In this document: one piece after another, positions 4,893 through 11,357 of the stretch
Layout: the number at the start of each line of letters is the position of its first letter
Numbering within the stretch: position 1 is the stretch's first letter
Assembly: GCA_937890045.1 (NCBI GenBank)
Contig: CALBXV010000582.1
Span: forward strand, 1-15,293
Length of the DNA: 15,293 bases
Direction of reading: 5' to 3'
From: an uncultured archaeon
Lineage (GTDB): Archaea > Thermoproteota > Nitrososphaeria > Nitrososphaerales > CALBXV01
Program-made: the position numbers and the translations under genes
The notes under the pieces: generated by a model
What the model was told of the DNA's origin: nothing
The model's input: the letters and a program-made list of their open reading frames with translations, nothing else
Databases searched by the model: none

Positions 4893-6533
4893 ATGAGTAA
4901 AAATCTTTCTACAGTCGAAAAGTTGATGGATGGTTTTAATCCATATCGTCAACGCATGGAAGAAACTCGCGGATTGGTCAAAAAGTGGGAGCCGACCGGT
5001 TTGTTGGAAGGTATAGATGAAGAACAGAGAGTTCAGGCTATGGCATGTCTTTTAGAGAACCAAGCTCGTCAATTAATTGATGAAGCAAGTTCTACTGGGA
5101 CTTCTGCTAATTCTGAAGAATGGTCTGGTGTTGCACTTCCCTTAGTTCGTAAGATCTTTGGTGAACTAGCAGCTCAGGAATTCGTTTCTGTTCAGCCTAT
5201 GAACCTTCCTTCTGGTCTGGTTTTCTATCTGGATTTCAAATATGGTACAGCACAACCTGGATTCACATCCGGTGATCAGGTTTTTGGTGTAACATCTGGT
5301 TCAGGTGATCCTACTGATGGTCTTTATGGTGCAGGTCAATTTGGGTATTCGGTTAACGAATCTACAACTGACAGATTTAATACATCTGGTGGTTTAACAG
5401 GTTCAGTAACTTGGGCTATGATTGACTTCGAACCATCTCTGTCATCTTCGATGGCAGCTGGTAACTTAAAGTACTTTGATGCTGCGTTATCAAGTTTTAC
5501 AACACCTGATAAAGAAGGTGTGAGAGCATTTGTTCCTACGGGTTCTGCTGCTTTAACAGCTTATTATCCGGCGTATACTAAAATCTTGAACAGTTCAAGT
5601 GCAGAAGTTGCCCCTTCAGATGGTGCAGCTACTAAGATTAGATTCATCATAGATGAAGGTAGTGCATGTGAACAAATTAGTGTTCAGTATCATAAACAAC
5701 CTGCTGACACAACTCGTGGTGATTTTGAAGCATCCAGTGGATTGACTTCAAATCCTGAGACAGATGTAGGTATCCCCGAGATTGATATTGCTATGCGGTC
5801 TGTCGCTATTGTTGCGAAGACTCGTAAATTGAAAGCAGTATGGACTCCTGAACTTGCGCAAGACCTTAACGCTTATCATAGTGTTGATGCTGAAGCAGAA
5901 CTTACTTCACTTTTGAGTGAATATGTATCAATGGAAATCGATCTTGAAATCCTTGATATGCTTCGTGCAAATGCTATTGCTAAGACTGAACGTTGGTCTG
6001 CAAGAGTTGGATATGAATATGATTCAGCAACTTCGTTGTTCACACAATCAAGTGGCGAATCTAATGCATATACAAAAGGAACTTGGTTCCAGACATTAGG
6101 TAACAAGATTCAGAGTGTTTCTAACGCAATACACCAGAAGACACTACGTGGTGGTGCTAACTGGGTAGTTGTTTCACCTGAAGTTGCTACAGTTCTTGAA
6201 TCTATTCCTGGATATGCAACATCTACAGATGGTGACTCAACAGCGAAGACGTATGCAATGGGTGTACAGAAAGCGGGTATGTTAAATAACCGTTGGACTG
6301 TATACAAGAACCCATATCAGTTTGAAAATGTGGTTCTTGTCGGGTTTCGTGGAAGTAATTTCCTTGAGACCGGTGCAGTGTACGCACCATACGTACCTCT
6401 TATCATGACACCTTTGGTGTATGATCCTAAGAACTTCACACCTCGTAAGGGTGTGATGACCAGATACGCGAAGAAAATCGTGCGTCCGGAATTCTATGGT
6501 AAAGTTATCGTTGCTGATGTAAACTATGTCTAA
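4893..6533 (+). CDS. gp23: Major capsid protein, T4 gp23-like
   Basis: This is the main shell protein of the head, an HK97-fold protein assembled on the scaffold (546 aa; T4 gp23 is 521 aa). Residues 1-64 form the removable N-terminal region. LIDE at 61-64 followed by ASSTG matches the position and I-x-E rule of the T4 cleavage after residue 65. The family signature VSVQPMNLPSGLVFYLDFKYG-like stretch (about 98-118) aligns with the T4 VQPMNSPTGQVF segment. The C-terminal FTPRKGVMTRYAKK is also typical. A TTGGAG site precedes the ATG, and a strong terminator follows. It uses CGT/CGC arginine and more C-ending codons than the AGA-rich genes around it, consistent with very high expression. Confidence 0.96.
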   Translation: MSKNLSTVEKLMDGFNPYRQRMEETRGLVKKWEPTGLLEGIDEEQRVQAMACLLENQARQLIDEASSTGTSANSEEWSGVALPLVRKIFGELAAQEFVSVQPMNLPSGLVFYLDFKYGTAQPGFTSGDQVFGVTSGSGDPTDGLYGAGQFGYSVNESTTDRFNTSGGLTGSVTWAMIDFEPSLSSSMAAGNLKYFDAALSSFTTPDKEGVRAFVPTGSAALTAYYPAYTKILNSSSAEVAPSDGAATKIRFIIDEGSACEQISVQYHKQPADTTRGDFEASSGLTSNPETDVGIPEIDIAMRSVAIVAKTRKLKAVWTPELAQDLNAYHSVDAEAELTSLLSEYVSMEIDLEILDMLRANAIAKTERWSARVGYEYDSATSLFTQSSGESNAYTKGTWFQTLGNKIQSVSNAIHQKTLRGGANWVVVSPEVATVLESIPGYATSTDGDSTAKTYAMGVQKAGMLNNRWTVYKNPYQFENVVLVGFRGSNFLETGAVYAPYVPLIMTPLVYDPKNFTPRKGVMTRYAKKIVRPEFYGKVIVADVNYV

Positions 6534-6562
6534 TAGTTAATTCGGTTTAGGATTACGAAATT

Positions 6563-6595
6563 AAGGGGAACTATTTTATTAGTTCCCCTTTTTTT
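6563..6595 (+). terminator. Intrinsic terminator after the major capsid gene
   Basis: AAGGGGAACTA (6563-6573) pairs perfectly with TAGTTCCCCTT (6580-6590) around the loop TTTTAT, an 11-bp stem with four G-C pairs in a row. A run of seven T (6589-6595) follows. It lies 29 bases after the gp23 stop and separates the capsid unit from the neck genes. Confidence 0.93.
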
Positions 6596-6614
6596 ATTTA
6601 ATATTGTTACTTCT

Positions 6615-6623
6615 TATATTTAT
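6615..6623 (+). promoter_or_regulatory. Intergenic TATATTTAT element (candidate promoter)
   Basis: TATATTTAT lies directly downstream of the gp23 terminator and 34 bases before the ATG at 6658. The neck genes need a new promoter after such a terminator, so this is the best-placed copy. Confidence 0.45.
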
Positions 6624-6657
6624 TAATGAATAAATGTATTTAATTTAGGAGAAAATG

Positions 6658-7824
6658 ATGGCAGAACTTATTTGGGCAGGCAGTAGTTCCTTTTCGTCAG
6701 GCGATACTCCGTATGGATTTTACGATTCAGATACAGAGTTTTCTGGCTCAAGTACCAATTCTGTAGATAGATTTGCTGATTGGGCAGCTCGCAGATTGGG
6801 TTTTCCAATTATGTCTGTTGAGTTACAATCTGGTTCATTTTATGCGTGTTATGAGGAAGCTGTAACAGAATATTCAGCTCAAGTGAATCAATTTAATATT
6901 AAAGACAATTTACTAACATTACAAGGACGGCCTACAGGCTCATCTAATAATTTGACTCATAAAAGAATTACACCAACTATGGGTAGAACAGTATTTTTGT
7001 CTAAACAATATGGTACAGAAGCCGGTGTAGGTGGTGAAGTAGATTGGAAAAAAGGTTCTATATCAGTAACGAGTGGTACTCAAGAATACGATTTAAATAC
7101 TCTTTTTGCTGATGTTAGTGCGAGTGGTGCTATAGAAGTAAGAAGAGTTTATTATGAAGCTACTCCCGCAATGCAAAGATTTTTTGATCCATATGCTACT
7201 ACTGGTTATGGTACAATAAATTTAGTTGAAGGATTTGGATTTGGAAATTACTCACCTGCAGTATCATTTACTTTAATGCCTATATTTGAAGATTTACTTA
7301 GAGTACAAGCAATTGAAATGAATGATTCTATTAGAAAATCAGCATATACATTTACATTAATTAATAATAAATTAAGAGTTTTTCCAGACCCTGATGAGGA
7401 TAGAACTTTATATTTTGATTATGTAGAAGTTTCGGATAGAGATGATCCATTATTTACAGAATATAGTGGTTCTGCTAATGTTATTTCTGATTATTCAAAT
7501 GTTCCATATAATAATATGGAATATAAATATATTAATGATGTTGGTAAACAATGGATACGGAAGTATGGGTTAGCACTAAGTAAAGAATTACTTGGTATAA
7601 TTCGTAGTAAATATGGCACTATACCTATACCAAACGCAGACACAACTTTAGATGGTGAAACTTTAAGGAGTGAGGCTCAAGCTGAGAAGGAAGGTTTAAT
7701 AACTGAACTTAGAGAAATGTTAGAAGGAACAAGTAGAAAGGCATTATTAGAAGCGGATAAAGACGAAGCTGAGTTTTTACAGGAAAAATTACAGAAAATT
7801 CCGTATCCAATTTATGTAGGATAG
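6658..7824 (+). CDS. gp13: Neck protein, T4 gp13-like head-completion protein
   Basis: It is expected to join the portal after DNA packaging and form the neck with gp14. Two ATGs stand in tandem at 6655 and 6658. The second has the better spacing (six bases) from AGGAG (6647-6651), giving 388 aa. The N-terminal part holds a helical connector-like stretch (SFYACYEEAVTEY, about residue 60). The C-terminal part has the gp13-family helix NDVGKQWIRKYGLALSKEL (293-311), then a Leu-Asp-Gly turn and EAQAEKEGLITELREML. T4 gp13 is 309 aa, so this homologue is longer. The gp14-like gene starts five bases after its stop. The family call rests on recalled motif similarity and gene order; another connector protein is the alternative. 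Confidence 0.75.
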   Translation: MAELIWAGSSSFSSGDTPYGFYDSDTEFSGSSTNSVDRFADWAARRLGFPIMSVELQSGSFYACYEEAVTEYSAQVNQFNIKDNLLTLQGRPTGSSNNLTHKRITPTMGRTVFLSKQYGTEAGVGGEVDWKKGSISVTSGTQEYDLNTLFADVSASGAIEVRRVYYEATPAMQRFFDPYATTGYGTINLVEGFGFGNYSPAVSFTLMPIFEDLLRVQAIEMNDSIRKSAYTFTLINNKLRVFPDPDEDRTLYFDYVEVSDRDDPLFTEYSGSANVISDYSNVPYNNMEYKYINDVGKQWIRKYGLALSKELLGIIRSKYGTIPIPNADTTLDGETLRSEAQAEKEGLITELREMLEGTSRKALLEADKDEAEFLQEKLQKIPYPIYVG

Positions 7825-7828
7825 AAAA

Positions 7829-8320
7829 ATGGCTAATAGTTCGCGATTTTTCACACAAAAAGATATAGATACTTTTGATAAGTTTAATAAAGAACTTATT
7901 GGAGATTTATTTGCCGGAAAAGACGGCGTTATTAGTCAAAAAGTTACACTATACAAGGTTTCGGTTTATGATACTGAAGTTAATATGTATGGTGAAAGTT
8001 CTGAAGGTAAGGTATATAAACCAGGTATTCAAGCAACGTGTTTAATAACCGCCGACGATCAAGTTACAGAAACAAATGAATTTGGCCCTGATGTGACGCA
8101 AACTGTTGTGTTTGCATTTATTAGACAATCGTTAGTAGATGTTAGTTATGTTATTGAGGTGGGTGATATAATTGATTGGAATACTGGTTATTGGGAAGTA
8201 TCATCAATTAATGAAAATCAATTTATAGGCGGACAAACAGATTTTAAACATTCCATAATTTGTACAGCGTTCTTATCAAGAATGGCTAATTTAAATATCG
8301 AAAGAGTTAGAAGTGTATAA
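7829..8320 (+). CDS. gp14: Neck / head-closure protein, T4 gp14-like
   Basis: This 163-residue protein is likely the partner of the gp13-like protein in sealing the head. It opens with a helix (FDKFNKELIGDLF). A beta-rich domain follows, with LYKVSVYDTEVNMYGESSEGK and VEVGDIIDWNTGYWEVSSI, typical of head-closure proteins in which 'GDII' precedes a strand that ends in 'W-E/V'. T4 gp14 is 256 aa, so this is a compact version. It follows the gp13-like gene by four bases and overlaps the gp15-like gene by one (TAATG), which keeps the T4 order 13-14-15. Family membership is inferred from that order and the motifs. Confidence 0.7.
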   Translation: MANSSRFFTQKDIDTFDKFNKELIGDLFAGKDGVISQKVTLYKVSVYDTEVNMYGESSEGKVYKPGIQATCLITADDQVTETNEFGPDVTQTVVFAFIRQSLVDVSYVIEVGDIIDWNTGYWEVSSINENQFIGGQTDFKHSIICTAFLSRMANLNIERVRSV

Positions 8321-10011
8321 TGGCAAGAAATAAACCACTACCAAGAAAACAAAGAGTTATCAATCGAGGTTTTTTATATTCAAGACAAGCTGAAAAAGAT
8401 AAAACACCAAATATTTCAGTAGGATTGATGGATATAGATTCGGCTATTATATTTTATTTTGAAAATGTTATAAAACCGTCAGTAGAAGATAATGGTGAAA
8501 ATGTAAAAGTTCCTATAATGTATTCTTCTCCAGAAAGATGGAAAGCTATTTTACGTGATGGTTTTATGCGGGATAAAAAAAGACAATTAATTATTCCTGT
8601 TATTACATTTAAAAGAATAACACTTGAGAGAGATGATACAGTTCCACAAGATAAATTAGATGCTAATAATCCTCATCTTTTTTATACGTTTGAAAAGAAA
8701 TTTTCAAATATAAATAGATATGATAATTTTACTCAACAAATAGGATTAATACCACAAAAAGAATATTATAATGTAACTTTTCCTGATTATGTAACAATAA
8801 CTTATGATTTTATTGTTTGGACAACATATATTGAACAAATGAATAAAATTGTTGAACGAATAAATTATTCAGCTGGAGCGTATTGGGGTGATCCAGATAA
8901 AATGAGATTTAGAACTCAAATAGATAGTTTTTCTGATGCTACGGAAATGAGTGATATTGAAAGATTTGTTAAAACTAATTTTACTGTAACATTACGGGGT
9001 TATTTATTACCTGAAGCTAATTTTGATCATCGTTCAACAACTCAAAAATATTTAACACCTAAAAAAGTTATTTTTGGAACTGAAACTGATGTTGCTATTT
9101 CTAAACCAGTAGGAACTGCTGGTCAATTTTTAGATGAAGAATCAACTGAAGTTAAAAGTCTTGGACGAGCGACTGAACAAAGTTCATTAGCTGTAGCTCT
9201 TGATAATCCATTAATTATAACTCAAGGGACTGGAGTAACTGTTTCAAATACTGGTGCAGAATTTGATGGAAGTAGTAGATTAACTCAACAAATTTCAATT
9301 GGTCAACCGGTTACGACAACATCAGATGTAATATTTAATCAAATATCAGGTAGTTCTTTACTCATTGGTGGGGTATTATATAATAGTACTGGTATAAGTA
9401 GTAGTATTTATGTAACTGGTTCAGTTACTACTACGGGTGATTTGACAGTTGGTGGTAATGCTACCATAGCTGGAATATTAACAGCAGAAGAATTTCATAC
9501 AGAATTTGTAAGTTCTTCAATTGTATATTCAAGTGGTTCAACAAAATTTGGAGATGATACAGGAGATAGTCATACTTTTACAGGTTCATTAGGAATAACA
9601 GGGTCTTTGAGTTTGAATGATAGTTCTGCTATGGTAGAGTTTTCAAATGATACAAGTTTGGGAGATTCAAGTGCAACAGCAATTGTTACGGAAAATGCAG
9701 CAAAAACATATATTGATGATCAAACTTCAAGTCAAAATACATATTTTAGAAAAACATTTGTAAAAACATCAGCATCAATAACAACAGCAACTGCAAGTTT
9801 CACCGCGGTTACCGCGTCCGCTCCAAGTGGATTAACTTCTACAGGTGAAAATGATTTTGTCTTTTTTGTTAATGGTCAATATATGGAACATGATGCTATA
9901 GCAATAGAACAGTCTGGTTCTACATTATTATTGAAAGTAGATAATAGTAGTATAGGATATGATTTAGAATCAGATGATGAAATATTGGCGTGGGGAAAAT
10001 TTAATTCATAA
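8320..10011 (+). CDS. gp15: Tail-completion protein, T4 gp15-like, fused to a fibre-like C-terminal region
   Basis: Residues about 35-245 correspond to T4 gp15, the tail terminator that caps the tube and sheath and binds the neck. Visible matches are VKVPIMYSSPERWKA (from residue 62; T4 has RVPITYASKEHF), the 'FIVWTTYIEQMNKIVERI' strand-helix (T4 FTRYEDDMFQIVEQI) and TVTLRGYLLP (222-231; T4 FEVNGWMYPP). T4 gp15 ends at 272 aa; this protein continues to 563. From residue 296 it becomes Ser/Thr/Gly-rich, with SGSTKFGDDTGDSHTFTGSL (from about 406), a repeat style of marine phage fibre or decoration proteins. The C-terminal domain ends in AWGKFNS. No stop interrupts the junction. The extension is paralogous to the next gene. 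Confidence 0.8.
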   Translation: MARNKPLPRKQRVINRGFLYSRQAEKDKTPNISVGLMDIDSAIIFYFENVIKPSVEDNGENVKVPIMYSSPERWKAILRDGFMRDKKRQLIIPVITFKRITLERDDTVPQDKLDANNPHLFYTFEKKFSNINRYDNFTQQIGLIPQKEYYNVTFPDYVTITYDFIVWTTYIEQMNKIVERINYSAGAYWGDPDKMRFRTQIDSFSDATEMSDIERFVKTNFTVTLRGYLLPEANFDHRSTTQKYLTPKKVIFGTETDVAISKPVGTAGQFLDEESTEVKSLGRATEQSSLAVALDNPLIITQGTGVTVSNTGAEFDGSSRLTQQISIGQPVTTTSDVIFNQISGSSLLIGGVLYNSTGISSSIYVTGSVTTTGDLTVGGNATIAGILTAEEFHTEFVSSSIVYSSGSTKFGDDTGDSHTFTGSLGITGSLSLNDSSAMVEFSNDTSLGDSSATAIVTENAAKTYIDDQTSSQNTYFRKTFVKTSASITTATASFTAVTASAPSGLTSTGENDFVFFVNGQYMEHDAIAIEQSGSTLLLKVDNSSIGYDLESDDEILAWGKFNS

Positions 10012-10863
10012 AGGATTACTGTGGCAGCAATAATTACAAAAAATCCAATTATATTTACTGCTGGAACTGGTGTAAATATTGATAATGATGGAACAGAGTA
10101 TACTGGAGAAAATAGATTAACGGTTACAATAGCTATTCCACAAGCAGTTTCTACGAGTTCAAATGTAGAATTTGGTGGAATAACTCTTACTAAACCATTT
10201 ATAATAGGTAATGAAACGAAGAGAATTAAATTAGACAGTTATGGTATAAGTGGTTCGTTTTCATTAACAGGTAGTTTAGAAACTCCAAGTGATTTAAATG
10301 TATCAGGTAGTACAACAATATTAGGTAAAGTTGTAGCAGAAGCTTTTATTCTTGAAAGAAGTTCTTCTCAAACTATACAAAAATCTGGTTCTACATTATT
10401 TGGTGATGTTTTAAATGATAGACATGATATGTCAGGAAGTTTAACAGTATCTGGTTCATCAATAAGTTTAAATAGTTATTCAATAACAGAAATTTCAAAT
10501 GACACAAGTTTAAGTGATTCTAATGCAAGTACAGTAGCAACAGAAAACGCTATAAAATCATATACAGATACTAATGCAAATACAGTTCATACATATTTTA
10601 GAAAAAACTATGTTCATACTGGTAGTTTTGTTAATGCTAGCACATCAAGTTTCACAGTTGTTACAGCATCATCACCGACTGGAATAACAGATACAAGTGA
10701 AAATGATTTTTTCTTTTTTAATAATAGTCAATTAATGGAATATGATGCATTAGAAATTGAACAAAGTGGGTCTAAACTTTTATTAAAAGTTAATAACAGT
10801 AGTATTGGTTATGATTTAGAGGCAGGAGATGAAGTTGTAGCGTGGGGAAAATTTAATTCATAA
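9205..10863 (+). repeat. Tandem duplication of the fibre-like region (gp15 C-terminus and next gene)
   Basis: Residues 296-563 of the gp15-like protein (9205-10011) align end to end with residues 8-280 of the next protein (10042-10863). Landmarks in order are NPLIITQGTGV / NPIIFTAGTGV, SRLTQQI / NRLTVTI, FSNDTSLGDSSAT / ISNDTSLSDSNAS, TYFRKTF / TYFRKNY, and NSSIGYDLE and AWGKFNS in both. The DNA has diverged, so the event is not recent. Confidence 0.9.
10021..10863 (+). CDS. Fibre-like virion protein, paralogue of the gp15 extension
   Basis: This 280-residue, Ser/Thr-rich, beta-prone protein is probably a fibre or decoration of the neck or tail. The GTG start lies seven bases after AAAGGA. 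It has no gp15 domain; apart from about seven N-terminal residues, the whole chain is a diverged copy of residues 296-563 of the preceding protein. It contains SGSTLFGDVLNDRHDMSGSL, a variant of the 'GD-x-H-x-FTGSL' repeat, and the C-terminal domain from TYFRKNY to AWGKFNS. The shared C-terminal domain may trimerise or attach to the same virion site as the fused copy, but this is inference. It is separated from gp15 by nine bases and is probably co-transcribed with it. Confidence 0.8.
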   Translation: MAAIITKNPIIFTAGTGVNIDNDGTEYTGENRLTVTIAIPQAVSTSSNVEFGGITLTKPFIIGNETKRIKLDSYGISGSFSLTGSLETPSDLNVSGSTTILGKVVAEAFILERSSSQTIQKSGSTLFGDVLNDRHDMSGSLTVSGSSISLNSYSITEISNDTSLSDSNASTVATENAIKSYTDTNANTVHTYFRKNYVHTGSFVNASTSSFTVVTASSPTGITDTSENDFFFFNNSQLMEYDALEIEQSGSKLLLKVNNSSIGYDLEAGDEVVAWGKFNS

Positions 10864-10898
10864 ATTTTACTAAGCCCACTTTTCTTTTACTGTTACCT

Positions 10899-10908
10899 TA
10901 ATATTTAT
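10899..10908 (+). promoter_or_regulatory. Intergenic ATATTTAT element (candidate promoter)
   Basis: TAATATTTAT differs from the other copies at the 5' end but keeps ATATTTAT (10901-10908). It lies in the 49-base gap before the endonuclease remnant, only four bases from that ATG, so it more likely serves genes further on. Confidence 0.3.
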
Positions 10909-10912
10909 TAGT

Positions 10913-11059
10913 ATGAGAATATACAAAGCAACAAACAATGAAAACGGAAAAGTCTATATAGGACAAACTATCCGAAAAATGCACAATGTATTAAGTGAAA
11001 GTGCAAAAAGAGGGTGGGAAACAAGAAGAAGAAATGCGCAAAAGGCACTGGAAGAATAG
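10913..11059 (+). pseudogene. Remnant of a GIY-YIG homing endonuclease
   Basis: The 48-codon frame starts MRIYKATNNENGKVYIGQTI, the N-terminal strand pair of GIY-YIG nucleases; the first half is reduced to IYK and the second half is VYIG. After residue 22 the sequence jumps to a short basic tail (SESAKRGWETRRRNAQ) and stops. A full GIY-YIG domain is about 90-100 residues and needs a catalytic Arg and Glu further along, which are absent. I read this as an internally deleted or decayed free-standing homing endonuclease sitting between two virion genes. No ribosome site is visible. A functional mini-protein cannot be excluded. It overlaps the next gene by 26 bases in another frame. Confidence 0.65.
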
Positions 11060-11351
11060 AAAGAATCGTAAATGTCCTACTTGTAGTAGGATAATTTATT
11101 ATTCGAGAAAAGATGCGTTTGATAGAGCTATTGGTAATAATAGTGTATGTAAATCTTGTGCACAAATGGATAGAAAACTTACTATGGAAACAATTGAAAA
11201 AATGAAACAACCAAAAACAATTGAACATAGAACTAAAATTTCTGTCTCACAATATAAAAGGTCATATCAAAGATATTTATTAGAAGTAGAAATACCAGCA
11301 TTATCATTACATAAGTTTATAGAAGCAAGAAAACAAGGATTTAATTGGTGA
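11034..11351 (+). CDS. Small zinc-finger protein, likely homing-endonuclease associated
   Basis: From ATG at 11034 the product is 105 aa; a longer reading from 10995 is possible, but the added residues look non-native. It has a basic N-terminus (MRKRHWKNRKNRK), then four cysteines C14-x2-C17-x21-C39-x2-C42 that fit a zinc ribbon. A short segment TIEKMKQPKTIEHRTKIS follows, in the style of the NUMOD3-type DNA-binding repeats that accompany phage homing nucleases. No nuclease catalytic motif is visible. It overlaps the GIY-YIG remnant and sits between fibre genes, so both may derive from one mobile insertion. A DNA-binding accessory or leftover of such an element is my best reading; an independent phage zinc-finger gene is the alternative. 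Confidence 0.65.
   Translation: MRKRHWKNRKNRKCPTCSRIIYYSRKDAFDRAIGNNSVCKSCAQMDRKLTMETIEKMKQPKTIEHRTKISVSQYKRSYQRYLLEVEIPALSLHKFIEARKQGFNW
11273..11280 (+). promoter_or_regulatory. ATATTTAT element inside the zinc-finger gene (candidate promoter)
   Basis: ATATTTATTAG here repeats the intergenic copy at 10901. It is the only in-gene occurrence of ATATTTAT that I found on this strand. It lies 77 bases before the ATG of the large fibre gene. It may be chance. Confidence 0.2.
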
Positions 11352-11357
11352 TTTTAA

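Noticed and set aside
10995..11033. Longer start for the zinc-finger gene
   Set aside because: The added residues (MKVQKEGGKQEEE) are only the out-of-frame reading of the endonuclease remnant. ATG at 11034 gives the natural basic N-terminus, though its ribosome site is weak.
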